DNA from: Rhizobiales bacterium 64-17
Lineage (GTDB): Bacteria; Pseudomonadota; Alphaproteobacteria; Rhizobiales; Xanthobacteraceae
DNA length: 64,000 nt
Assembly: GCA_001899285.1 (NCBI GenBank)
Contig: MKWA01000025.1
Span: forward strand, 30,038 to 94,037
Direction: 5' to 3'
A model generated the notes under the pieces. That model was not told where the DNA came from and did no database searches. It was given only the letters and a program-made list of their open reading frames with translations. Below are positions 45,964 to 54,140 of the stretch, one piece after another. Each line of letters opens with the position of its first letter. Positions within the stretch are counted from its first letter, which is position 1. A program made the translations under genes and the position numbers.

Positions 45964-46755
45964 ATGCTCCACTCCGCACTGCTCAATGTGATGATCCAGG
46001 CCGCGCGCAAAGCCGGCCGCGCGCTGAAACGCGATTTCGGCGAAGTCGAAAAGCTGCAGGTCTCGCTCAAGGGGCCGGCGAATTTCGTGACCGCCGCCGA
46101 CCGCAAGGCGGAAGAGACGATCTATGCCGAATTGAACAAGGCGCGGCCGGGCTACGGCTTCCTCGGCGAGGAAGGCGGCGAGCGGCCCGGCCCCGACAAG
46201 AGCCACGTCTGGGTGGTCGATCCGCTCGACGGCACCACCAATTTCCTGCACGGCATCCCGCATTTCGCCATCTCGATTGCGCTGGCGCGCGACGGCGTCG
46301 CGGTGGCCGGTGTCGTTTACAACCCGGCGACTGACGACCTGTTCGTCGCCGAACGCGGCAAGGGTGCGTTCCTCAACGAGCAGCGGATTCGCGTCGCCGC
46401 GCGCAAGCGCCTGCACGATTGCGTCATCACCTGCGGCCTGCCCCACTACGGCCGTGGCGATCTCGCGCTCGGCACCCAGGAAACCTCCGCCATGCAGGCG
46501 GAAGTTGCCGGCCTGCGCCGGTTCGGCGCGGCGGCGCTCGATCTCGCCTGGGTCGCGGCCGGCCGGTTCGACGGCTATTGGGAGCGGAATCTGCAACCGT
46601 GGGACATTGCCGCCGGGCTCGTCCTGGTGCGTGAGGCCGGCGGCTTCGTCACCGACATGGTCGGCAAGGACGCGACCTATCTCAACGGCGATATCGTCGC
46701 CGGCAACGACACCGTGCTGCGGCAAATGGTGAAGGTGCTCAAGGGCGCACGCTAG
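45964..46755 (+). CDS. inositol monophosphatase family protein
   Basis: 263 residues. Metal-binding motifs are visible: FLGEEGGE, VVDPLDGTTNFLHGIPHF, and the C-terminal WERNLQPWDIAAGLVLVREAGG. It hydrolyses inositol or related sugar phosphates; SuhB-type members also act in rRNA transcription antitermination. Lies between the Sel1-repeat gene and the MotA-like gene. Confidence 0.92.
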   Translation: MLHSALLNVMIQAARKAGRALKRDFGEVEKLQVSLKGPANFVTAADRKAEETIYAELNKARPGYGFLGEEGGERPGPDKSHVWVVDPLDGTTNFLHGIPHFAISIALARDGVAVAGVVYNPATDDLFVAERGKGAFLNEQRIRVAARKRLHDCVITCGLPHYGRGDLALGTQETSAMQAEVAGLRRFGAAALDLAWVAAGRFDGYWERNLQPWDIAAGLVLVREAGGFVTDMVGKDATYLNGDIVAGNDTVLRQMVKVLKGAR

Positions 46756-46935
46756 CCGGGTACGCGTTCATCGCGCGCACTGACCGGGCAATCCGCTTCC
46801 GCAATTTCAACGCATTCCAAGGCTTGATGGCGGGCCTTGAAGGCTGGAACTGCCCCGAGCCATGGCATTTTTCCAAATGTCATAGCTGTGCCATATTGTG
46901 AGTCGGCCCCCCTCACAGAGCGATCCTCCGCACCG

Positions 46936-47907
46936 ATGGCGAAAGATTACGATCCGCTCAAGCTCTCCTCACCCCGCATCTATCTGTTCCGGATGCTGGT
47001 GTTCGTCATCCTCTGCGGCCTGATCGGCTTCGTCCTGTACAAGCAGGTTGCCGCCGCCTTCATGTCGAACCCCGGCCTCAACGGCCTGATCCTCGGCGTG
47101 CTGGCGATCGGCATCATCCTGTCGTTCCGGCAAGTGCTGCGGCTCTATCCGGAAATCTCCTGGGTCAACAATTTCCGCCTCGCCGATCCCGGCATCGCGG
47201 TGGAGCGCCCGCCCGTGCTGCTCGCGCCGATGGCGGCGATCCTCGGCGGCCGCATGGGCCGGATGGCACTGTCGGCGCAGTTGATGCGCGGCATCCTCGA
47301 TTCCATCGCCACCCGCCTCGACGAGGCGCGCGACATTTCGCGCTACATGACCGGCTTGCTCGTGTTCCTCGGCCTGCTCGGCACCTTCTGGGGCCTGATC
47401 GAGACGGTCAGTTCGGTCGGCAATGTGATCCAGACGCTGAAGCCCGGCGGCGACGGCGCGTCGCTGTTCGACAGCCTGCGCGATGGTCTTGCCGCGCCGC
47501 TGTCGGGCATGGGCATTTCGTTCTCGTCCTCGCTGTTCGGCCTCGCCGGCTCGCTGGTGCTCGGCTTCCTCGATCTGCAATCGAGCCAGGCGCAAAACCG
47601 CTTCTACACCGAACTGGAAGACTGGCTATCGACCACCGTCTACGACCATGGCGTCGAAGGCGTCGCCGCGCCGGCCGACATGCGCACCGCCATCGAGCGG
47701 CTGCGGGAATCGATCCACGAGACCGGCTCCGGCAAGGTCGCGACCAACGCCATGGCCAATCTGGCCGAAGCGATCCAGGGGCTCGTCAACCACATGCGCT
47801 CGGAACAGCAGATCATCCGCGACTGGGTGGAGTCGCAGGGCGATCAGAACCGCGAAATCCGCCGGCTGCTGGAAATCGTCGCGCGCGAGTCGACCAAGCA
47901 ACGCTAG
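46936..47907 (+). CDS. MotA/TolQ/ExbB-family proton-channel protein
   Basis: 323 residues. Four hydrophobic segments, with channel signatures FLGLLGTFWGLIETVSSVG and GMGISFSSSLFGLAGSLVLGF like the core helices of MotA, TolQ and ExbB. The C-terminal region is helical and cytoplasmic. It pairs with the next gene, which supplies a MotB-type anchor, so together they probably form an ion-driven rotary or stator complex separate from Tol-Pal. I start at ATG 46936 (MAKDY); an upstream in-frame start adds a polar tail with no support. There are no flagellar genes nearby. Confidence 0.88.
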   Translation: MAKDYDPLKLSSPRIYLFRMLVFVILCGLIGFVLYKQVAAAFMSNPGLNGLILGVLAIGIILSFRQVLRLYPEISWVNNFRLADPGIAVERPPVLLAPMAAILGGRMGRMALSAQLMRGILDSIATRLDEARDISRYMTGLLVFLGLLGTFWGLIETVSSVGNVIQTLKPGGDGASLFDSLRDGLAAPLSGMGISFSSSLFGLAGSLVLGFLDLQSSQAQNRFYTELEDWLSTTVYDHGVEGVAAPADMRTAIERLRESIHETGSGKVATNAMANLAEAIQGLVNHMRSEQQIIRDWVESQGDQNREIRRLLEIVARESTKQR

Positions 47908-47936
47908 AGTTGTCGCTTTAGCGTCGGGAGAACATC

Positions 47937-48962
47937 ATGGCTCTTGCCCGCGGCCGCCGCGCTGAAAGCATGAACTACTGGCCGGGCTTCGTCGACGCGC
48001 TGTCGACGCTGATCCTCGGCATCATCTTCCTGCTCACGGTGTTCGTGGTCGTGCAGTTCTATCTGCAGCAGGAAGTGGCCGGCAAGGACACCGCGCTGCA
48101 GCGGCTCAACGCGCAGATCGCACAACTCACCGACCTGCTGGCAATGGAAAAATCCGGCAAGATGTCGCTGGAGGACCAGATCGCGCAGTTGCGCGCGAGC
48201 CTCGCCGCCTCGCAAGGCGAACGCGACAAGCTCGCAGGCCAGTTGCAGGGCGCCGGTGCGGGCGCTGACGCCGCGCAGAGCCGGATCGGCTCGCTCACCG
48301 CCGATCTCGACAAGGAAAAGAACCTGTCGCAGCGCGCGCTGGCGCAGGTCGAGGCGCTGAACCTGCAAATCGCCGCGTTGCGCCGCCAGCTCGCTGCGCT
48401 GGAGGAAGCCCTCGACGCCAGCGAGAAGAAGGACAAGGAATCACAGAACCGCATCGCCGATCTCGGGCAGCGGCTCAATGTGGCGCTCGCGCAGCGCGTG
48501 CAGGAACTGTCGCGCTATCGCTCCGAGTTCTTCGGCCGGCTGCGCGCGATCCTCGGCAACCGCCCCGACATCCGCATTGTCGGTGACCGCTTCGTGTTCC
48601 AGTCGGAAGTGTTCTTCGACAGCGGCAAGGCCGACCTGCTGCCGGAAGGCAGCGCGGAGATCGACAAGATCGCCGCGGCGCTGCTTGAACTGGAAAAACA
48701 GATTCCGCCGGAGATCGCCTGGGTGATGCGCGTCGACGGCCATACCGACGTACGGCCGATCTCCAGCCCGCTGTTCAAGTCGAATTATGAGCTGTCCGCC
48801 GCGCGCGCGATCGCCGTGGTGCGCTATCTCGTCAGCAAGGGCGTGTCGCCGCAGCGGCTCGTCGCCGCGGCGTTCGGCGAATTCCAGCCGATCGACACCG
48901 ACCGGACAGAGGAAGCCTATCGGCGCAACCGCCGCATCGAGCTGAAGCTGACCGAACGGTGA
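47937..48962 (+). CDS. MotB-like, coiled-coil, OmpA-domain peptidoglycan-binding protein
   Basis: 341 residues. The single N-terminal membrane helix is preceded by GFVDALSTLILGIIFLL, where Asp20 occupies the position of the MotB proton-carrying Asp. A long coiled coil (about residues 45-180) leads to an OmpA-like wall-binding domain with VMRVDGHTDVRPI and LSAARAIAVVRYLVSKGVSPQRL. A GGGAG site precedes the ATG. It follows the MotA-like gene by 29 nt and overlaps the GNAT gene by 4 nt. The set suggests an envelope machine driven by the ion gradient and anchored in the wall. Confidence 0.88.
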   Translation: MALARGRRAESMNYWPGFVDALSTLILGIIFLLTVFVVVQFYLQQEVAGKDTALQRLNAQIAQLTDLLAMEKSGKMSLEDQIAQLRASLAASQGERDKLAGQLQGAGAGADAAQSRIGSLTADLDKEKNLSQRALAQVEALNLQIAALRRQLAALEEALDASEKKDKESQNRIADLGQRLNVALAQRVQELSRYRSEFFGRLRAILGNRPDIRIVGDRFVFQSEVFFDSGKADLLPEGSAEIDKIAAALLELEKQIPPEIAWVMRVDGHTDVRPISSPLFKSNYELSAARAIAVVRYLVSKGVSPQRLVAAAFGEFQPIDTDRTEEAYRRNRRIELKLTER

Positions 48963-49429
48963 GCGGCCATCCCCCGGCACTTGCCCCGACGCTGCGGCCG
49001 TATCGGCCGTCCGATGAGGATGCCGCGATCGCTCTGTGGCTTAAAAGCTGGCAGACGACCATGCCGCAGATCGACTTTACCGCGCGGCTCGACTGGTGGC
49101 GCAAACGCTGGCGCGAGGAACTGGTGCCCGCGGTGCAGATCGTCGTCGCCCACCACGACGATGCGCTCGTGGGCTTCGTCACCGTCGATCCCAGGACGCG
49201 CTATCTCGACCAGATCGTCGTCGCACCGGACGCCTGGGGCGGCGGCATCGCCGTGCGGCTGCTCGACGCAGCGCGGGCGCTCTCGCCCACCGGGCTCGAC
49301 CTCCTCGTCAACAAGGACAATGCCCGCGCCATCCGCTTCTATGAAAAGCACGGCTTTCGGTACGACGGCGAGGACGTCAATCCGACCTCGGGCCGGCCGG
49401 TGAACCGCATGGTCTGGCGGCCCGCCTGA
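48959..49429 (+). CDS. GNAT family N-acetyltransferase
   Basis: 156 residues. The acetyl-CoA-binding segment DQIVVAPDAWGGGIAVRLLDAA and the ALSPTGLDLLVNKDNARAIRFYEKHGF motif are typical of GNAT. The start is GTG at 48959, overlapping the OmpA-domain gene by 4 nt, so it is coupled to the envelope pair. The acceptor is unknown; modification of a protein in that complex is one possibility. Confidence 0.88.
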   Translation: MSGHPPALAPTLRPYRPSDEDAAIALWLKSWQTTMPQIDFTARLDWWRKRWREELVPAVQIVVAHHDDALVGFVTVDPRTRYLDQIVVAPDAWGGGIAVRLLDAARALSPTGLDLLVNKDNARAIRFYEKHGFRYDGEDVNPTSGRPVNRMVWRPA

Positions 49430-49552
49430 CGGGATAGGCCCCGGTGGCGCGGCGATTTTTCCCCTGACATGGCGCCGGGAAAACAGGACACTGACCGCAC
49501 ATCACAATGCCCGCCGTCAACGGCGGCGACAAACGGCCTATGGGAGGAACTC

Positions 49553-50521
49553 ATGCGGACATTTTACGCGGCGGCCGCCGCGCTGACCTTGCTTGCCTTG
49601 CCGGTGACGGTCGTGGCGCAGACCACGCCGCAGAAACCCGTGCATCTGATCGTCGGCTTCGGCGCCGGCGGCGGCACCGACATCGTTGCGCGTATTTTGC
49701 AACAGCCGTTGCAGGAGCGGCTCGGCCAGCCAGTGATCGTTGAGAACCGGCCGGGCGCCGGTGGCACCATCGGCGCGGAAGCCGTCGCGCGCGCCGACAA
49801 GGACGGCACCACGCTCGGCCTCCTCGTCAACGGCCATGTCATTACCGGCGTACTGGCGAAGACACCGAAATACGACACCGCCACCGCCTTCGACGCGGTC
49901 GGCATGGTGGCGACCGCCGGCCTGATCATCGCCGCGCGGCCGGACCTGCCGGCGAACAATGTGAAAGAACTGATCGCGCTCGCCAAGGCGCAGCCCGGCA
50001 AACTGAGCTTCGGCAGCCCCGGCTTCGGCGGCACGCAGCATTTTACCGGCGAATTGTTCAAGCAGATAGCGCAGGTCAACATGCTGCACGTCCCGTTCCG
50101 CACCTCGCCGGAACTGGCGACCGCGGTGATCGGCAAGCAAGTCGATCTGCTGTTTGAAACCGTTCCCGCAGTGCTCGGCATGATCAAGTCCGGGCAGCTC
50201 AAGGCCATCGCCGTCACCGGCGACGAGCGGTTCGAGGCGTTGCCCGACGTGCCGACCGTGAAGGAGTCTGGTGTGCTGCCCGGCTACGTGGTCACCACCT
50301 GGTACGGTCTCGTCGCGCCGCGCGACACGCCGCCGGCGCTGCTCGCGACACTCAACAAGGCGCTGACGGATTCGCTCGCCACCAAGGACGTGCAGGACAA
50401 GCTCGCCAAGGCCGGTGCGGTGGCACAGTCATCGAGTGCCGATGCCTTCGGCAAGCACATCGCCGCCGAGGTCGTGCGCTGGGAGAAGGTGCGCGAAGCC
50501 GCGAATATCGAGAAGAAATAA
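49553..50521 (+). CDS. tripartite tricarboxylate transporter (Bug family) substrate-binding protein
   Basis: 322 residues. A signal peptide (AAAAALTLLALPVTVVAQ) is followed by KPVHLIVGFGAGGGTDIVARI, RPGAGGTIGAEAVARAD, and GSPGFGGTQHFTGELFKQIAQVNMLHVPF, the Bug binding-protein motifs. No transporter membrane genes adjoin it, so it is an orphan receptor. The ATG at 49553 has GGGAGGAA just upstream, making it the preferred start over an in-frame ATG at 49469. Confidence 0.92.
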   Translation: MRTFYAAAAALTLLALPVTVVAQTTPQKPVHLIVGFGAGGGTDIVARILQQPLQERLGQPVIVENRPGAGGTIGAEAVARADKDGTTLGLLVNGHVITGVLAKTPKYDTATAFDAVGMVATAGLIIAARPDLPANNVKELIALAKAQPGKLSFGSPGFGGTQHFTGELFKQIAQVNMLHVPFRTSPELATAVIGKQVDLLFETVPAVLGMIKSGQLKAIAVTGDERFEALPDVPTVKESGVLPGYVVTTWYGLVAPRDTPPALLATLNKALTDSLATKDVQDKLAKAGAVAQSSSADAFGKHIAAEVVRWEKVREAANIEKK

Positions 50522-50525
50522 CAAA

Positions 50526-50569
50526 GCGTTTTCAAGCGAAGTGGGAACCGGTTCGCGTCAAGAAAACGC
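50526..50569. repeat. dispersed nested palindromic repeat, family 2, copy a
   Basis: Outer arms GCGTTTTC/GAAAACGC enclose GCGAA/TTCGC. An inverted copy with about 85-90% identity lies at 52930-52974. It sits between the convergent Bug and ABC-exporter genes. Confidence 0.85.
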
Positions 50570-50588
50570 GCCAACTTTAAAATTAACT

Positions 50589-52379
50589 TTAGGCCGCTTC
50601 GAACTGCAGGCGCGCCAGGCGGGCATAAAGCCCGCCGGCCGCCGACAACGAGGCGTGGGTGCCCTGCTCGACGATCCGGCCCTGATCGAGCACGAGGATG
50701 CGGTCGCACGACAGCACGGTGGCGAGACGATGCGCGATCACCAGCGTGGTCCGATCCTGCATCAGCCGCGACAGCGCCTCCTGCACCAGCCGCTCGCTGC
50801 CAGCATCGAGCGACGATGTCGCCTCGTCGAGCAGCAGCAGCGGCGCGTCGCGCAGAATCGCCCGCGCGATGGCGATGCGCTGGCGCTGGCCACCGGACAG
50901 CGTGATGCCACGCTCGCCGATCTGGGTATCGAAGCCCTGCGGCATGCGCGCGATGAACTCGGATACCAGCGCCTGCTCGGCCGCGCGCGCGACCTCGGCA
51001 TCGGTCGCATCGAGCCGGCCAAAGCGGATGTTGTCACGCACCGAAGCGGCGAACACCACGCTGTCCTGCGGCACCAACGCGATCCGCTTGCGCAACTCTG
51101 CCGGATCCGCCTGATCGATGTTCACGCCATCGAACGCGATCCGGCCCCGACGCGGATCGTAGAACCGCAGCAACAGATGGAAGATGGTGCTCTTGCCGGC
51201 GCCGGACGGCCCGACGATGGCGATCTTCTCACCCGGCTTCACCGCAAATGAAACTCCGTCGAGCACGGTCGTGTCTGGCCGCGTCGGATAGGCGAACGAC
51301 ACCTGATCGAACATCACCTCGCCGCGCGGCGGCATTGGCAGCGCGACCGGCTGCGCCGGCGCTCGAATCTCAGGCTCCACCGCCAGCAGCTCCGCGAGCC
51401 GTTCGGCCGAACCCGCAGCTTGCGAGATTTCACCCCAGACCTCGCTCAACTGTCCGAGCCCGCTCGCGGCGAACACGGCGAACAGAACGAACTGCCCGAG
51501 CCGGCCCGGCGTCATGTCGCCGGCGATCACGTCCTGCGCGCCGACCCACAGGATGGTGATGACGCTCCCCGTCGCGAGGAAGATGATGATCGCGGTGAGC
51601 ACCGCGCGGGCCTTGATGGATTGCAGCGCCGCCTGGAACGCGCGCTCGACCGCTGCGCCAAAACGGCCTGCCGCCATTGTCTCGTTGGTGAAGGCATGCA
51701 GGATCCGCGTTGCCCCGATCAGTTCCGCCGCATAGGCGGAAGCATCTGCCAGCGTGTCTTGCGCGGTGCGCGAGCGGCGGCGCACGGCGCGGCCGAACGC
51801 CACCAGCGGAAACACGATGACCGGAATAGCAAGCAGCACGAACAGCGACAGTCGCGGGCTGGTGATCACCATCATCACCGCCGCGCCGAAGAACAGCACC
51901 AGATTGCGTAGCGCGATCGATACCGACGCGCCGACCGCGGATTTCATCTGCGTGGTGTCGGCGGCGAGCCGCGACACCAGCTCGCCGGTCTTGGCCTGAT
52001 CGAAGAACGACGACGACAAGCGCGTGATATGCGCGAACACGGTTTCGCGCAGATCGGCCACCACGCGCTCGCCGAGCGAGGTGACGAGGTAGTAGCGCGC
52101 GGCGCTCGCCAGCGCGAGCACGGCGGCGATCGCCAGCATCACGCTGAAATACTGGTTGATCAGGGCAATCCTGTCGGCGGAGAAGCCGAAGTCGATCATC
52201 CGCCGGAACGCGATCGGCACCACCAGCGTCGCCACCGACGCAATCAGCAGAGCAACCAGCGCCGCAGCCGCGCGCCAGCGATAGCGGACCACATAGGGGA
52301 TCAGGAGCCGCAGCGGCCGCAGATTACGGCGGGAAGCCGCCGCCGTGGCAGATTGATCGCTGGCCGTTTCCGCACTCAT
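50589..52379 (-). CDS. ABC exporter (fused transmembrane and ATP-binding domains)
   Basis: 596 residues. An N-terminal six-helix membrane domain (about residues 25-310) is followed by the nucleotide-binding domain with Walker [13 protein letters not shown]-loop LVPQDSVVF, signature [13 protein letters not shown], Walker [13 protein letters not shown] and the switch His in VIAHRLATV. This is an MsbA/multidrug-type half-transporter that works as a dimer; the substrate is not predictable. The ATG at 52379 (MSAETAS) begins the conserved protein; an upstream extension to 52469 is unsupported. It is divergent from rpmE. Confidence 0.93.
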   Translation of the reverse strand: MSAETASDQSATAAASRRNLRPLRLLIPYVVRYRWRAAAALVALLIASVATLVVPIAFRRMIDFGFSADRIALINQYFSVMLAIAAVLALASAARYYLVTSLGERVVADLRETVFAHITRLSSSFFDQAKTGELVSRLAADTTQMKSAVGASVSIALRNLVLFFGAAVMMVITSPRLSLFVLLAIPVIVFPLVAFGRAVRRRSRTAQDTLADASAYAAELIGATRILHAFTNETMAAGRFGAAVERAFQAALQSIKARAVLTAIIIFLATGSVITILWVGAQDVIAGDMTPGRLGQFVLFAVFAASGLGQLSEVWGEISQAAGSAERLAELLAVEPEIRAPAQPVALPMPPRGEVMFDQVSFAYPTRPDTTVLDGVSFAVKPGEKIAIVGPSGAGKSTIFHLLLRFYDPRRGRIAFDGVNIDQADPAELRKRIALVPQDSVVFAASVRDNIRFGRLDATDAEVARAAEQALVSEFIARMPQGFDTQIGERGITLSGGQRQRIAIARAILRDAPLLLLDEATSSLDAGSERLVQEALSRLMQDRTTLVIAHRLATVLSCDRILVLDQGRIVEQGTHASLSAAGGLYARLARLQFEAA

Positions 52380-52599
52380 CCTACTGCAACCCGATCCCGG
52401 CCCCGCAACCGGACGGCATCGCGCCCGCACGCTGGAACCCGTCGCAAAATGCCCCCCAAGCCACGGCAAAACAAGGGATTTTTCCGTCGCAGCGGCGGCT
52501 ATCCGGCGACTTGCCCACGGCGGCTGGCTCCTGTATAGAGCGCGGCAATTCCATCAACCTCCAGACAAGCGCGCCCTCGCCGCGCGGGATTTGAGCGTC

Positions 52600-52836
52600 A
52601 TGAAGGCCGATCTGCACCCCGATTACCACACCATCACCGTCAAGATGACGGATGGCACCGAATTCACCACCCGCTCGACCTGGGGCAAGGAAGGCGACGT
52701 GCTGGCGCTCGACATCGACCCGAAGTCGCACCCGGCCTGGACCGGCGGCCAGCAACAGCTCATGGACCGCGGCGGCCGTCTGTCGCGCTTCCAGAAGAAG
52801 TTCTCGGGCTTCCTCAAGGAAGACGCCAAGAAGTAA
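52600..52836 (+). CDS. rpmE: 50S ribosomal protein L31
   Basis: 78 residues. [22 protein letters not shown] and [25 protein letters not shown] are the family blocks. It lacks the zinc-binding cysteines, so it is the zinc-independent type usual in alphaproteobacteria. The ATG at 52600 is the canonical start; a TTG three codons earlier is in frame. Confidence 0.97.
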   Translation: MKADLHPDYHTITVKMTDGTEFTTRSTWGKEGDVLALDIDPKSHPAWTGGQQQLMDRGGRLSRFQKKFSGFLKEDAKK

Positions 52837-52862
52837 CTTCTTGCCGCAACGGCAGAAACGAC

Positions 52863-52888
52863 AAAGCCCCGCTGACGCGGGGCTTTTT
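52863..52888 (+). terminator. Rho-independent terminator of rpmE
   Basis: AAAGCCCCGC pairs with GCGGGGCTTT around a TGAC tetraloop, followed by T residues, 26 nt after the stop codon. Confidence 0.93.
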
Positions 52889-52929
52889 ATTTTTGGCGGG
52901 TTGCCTCGTCGTCGCCGGAGTCTGGTGTC

Positions 52930-52974
52930 GCGTTTTCTTAACGCGAACCGATACCCACTTCGCTCGAAACCGCT
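52930..52974. repeat. dispersed nested palindromic repeat, family 2, copy b
   Basis: Inverse complement of the element at 50526-50569 with a few changes; arms CGTTTTC/GAAACCG, inner GCGAA/TTCGC. It abuts the rcdA stop codon. Confidence 0.85.
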
Positions 52975-53499
52975 CTAGTGCGCGCTCTGCTCGAAGGCGG
53001 CGCGCAGCAGCCCGAGCTGATGGCTCACCGGACTGACCACCGGCGAATGCTCCGTCTGCGCTGCATTGTGCAGAGTCGCATCGAAGCGCCGCACCTTGGT
53101 CTGAAGATCATTGGCACGTGCGATCAGATTCTGTAGCCGCTCTGGCAGCAATTCCATCAGATGCGATTCCAGCTTCTCGCCGCCGGCAAACTTGACCTTG
53201 TGCTTTTCCTTGTTGGCTTGCGCCAGCGACATCTCGCCCTCACGCACCGCCCGATGCAGCAACAGCCAGGAGGCAAGTTGCATCAACCGCGTGGTCAGCC
53301 GCATGCTTTCGGTCGCATAGGCGAGCGCCGCGGTGCGGTCGAGAAGCTTGGCTTCCTTGCGGCCCGGTCCGTCGAGATAGCCGGCGGTCTCCTCGACCAG
53401 CGCCATGCCGTCGCGGAACATGTCAGAAAACGCCGGCGAATTGGCCAGACGCTCGCTGAACGACACAGGCGCGCTGTGTTGCAAAGACTTCTCGAACAT
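52975..53499 (-). CDS. rcdA: protease adaptor RcdA family protein (DUF1465)
   Basis: 174 residues. FRDGMALVEETAGYLDGPGRKEAKLLDRTAALAYATESMRLTTRLMQLASWLLLHRAV is the conserved helical core (residues 28-85); residues 86-174 are charged and probably flexible. In Caulobacter RcdA is an adaptor in the CpdR-RcdA-PopA hierarchy that delivers CtrA and other proteins to ClpXP. I start at the ATG at 53499 (MFEKSLQ); an in-frame ATG at 53532 is less likely. The nearby CtrA-type box and candidate small RNA make this neighbourhood of interest. Confidence 0.85.
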   Translation of the reverse strand: MFEKSLQHSAPVSFSERLANSPAFSDMFRDGMALVEETAGYLDGPGRKEAKLLDRTAALAYATESMRLTTRLMQLASWLLLHRAVREGEMSLAQANKEKHKVKFAGGEKLESHLMELLPERLQNLIARANDLQTKVRRFDATLHNAAQTEHSPVVSPVSHQLGLLRAAFEQSAH

Positions 53500-53635
53500 G
53501 CCGGTATGCCCCACCCGCCACTCATTTACCAATCGTTTACGACGTGAGGATGGCTGGCGGCGCGGCGGCTGTCCAGAACTGGCCTGCGGTTATGGTTGCC
53601 AGCGCCAAGTTTTGCCCCAAAACGAGACAACATGG

Positions 53636-53735
53636 TTAAAAAAAGAGCCGCCGAAAGCGGCGGCTCAGTTGATAACAGGGAGGCGTCAAACAGAGTGGAC
53701 AGGAGCCACTCACGTCCACGAAGATGGACCTCATG
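53636..53735 (-). ncRNA. candidate small RNA with anti-Shine-Dalgarno motifs
   Basis: Read on the minus strand, hairpins GTCCA/TGGAC and GAGTGG/CCACTC (loop CTCCTGT), a single-stranded CCTCCC, and a terminator hairpin GAGCCGCCG/CGGCGGCTC followed by T7 follow in that order. C/U-rich loops complementary to ribosome-binding sites are typical of alphaproteobacterial regulatory RNAs. A TTAA-N7-TTAA box lies 20 nt upstream. The same stretch also has a 32-codon ATG-to-TAA frame (53636-53734) with no ribosome site. The length and start are estimates; no transcript evidence is available. Confidence 0.6.
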
Positions 53736-53753
53736 ATTAATGATCGAGAAACA

Positions 53754-53768
53754 TTAACGACGCGTTAA
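53754..53768. promoter_or_regulatory. CtrA-type box TTAA-N7-TTAA
   Basis: TTAACGACGCGTTAA is a perfect TTAA-N7-TTAA and is itself a dyad (TTAACG/CGTTAA). It lies 33 nt downstream of the DUF1192 stop and upstream of the candidate small RNA, at a distance fitting the -35 position of a CtrA-controlled promoter on the minus strand. Chance occurrence is possible. Confidence 0.6.
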
Positions 53769-53800
53769 GTCGAATTTTATCGATCAAATGGGCGTTTTAT

Positions 53801-53995
53801 TCACTTCTTGAAAAACAGATCCGCCGCCGTGCGCGACGCGCCTTTGCGTGCCGCATCGGCTTCGAGACGCGCGATTTCATCCTTCAGCGCGGCGATCCTT
53901 TCGCTGAGTTCAGACGCTGACAACAGCGAGAGATCCTGTCCGATCTCGTGCACGATTTTTTTCTTCGGCCGATCGTCGTCATCACTGGCAGCCAT
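53801..53995 (-). CDS. DUF1192 family protein
   Basis: 64 residues. An acidic N-terminus (MAASDDDDRPKKKIVHEIGQ) is followed by LSLLSASELSERIAALKDEIARLEADAARKG, a short coiled coil, matching the DUF1192 family. Function is unknown. The longer frame to 54010 has no better start. It is on the same strand as rcdA, with the CtrA-type box and candidate RNA between them. Confidence 0.85.
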   Translation of the reverse strand: MAASDDDDRPKKKIVHEIGQDLSLLSASELSERIAALKDEIARLEADAARKGASRTAADLFFKK

Positions 53996-54140
53996 GACAC
54001 CTCGCAACAATCACATCCTCGGCACTGAAGATTTCCGTTGCATGTTAGTCATGCCCCGCCGGGTTGTCACACCGGAAGGAGCGGACTAAGACTGCGGCAT
54101 CCAATCCCATTTGATCGTGACGAACCGCAAAGGACAGCCG

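Noticed and set aside
46936-49429. Zorya-type anti-phage system
   Set aside because: The MotA/OmpA pair resembles ZorA/ZorB in outline only. The proteins are smaller and no ZorC, ZorD or ZorE-like gene is present, while the neighbours are housekeeping or metabolic.
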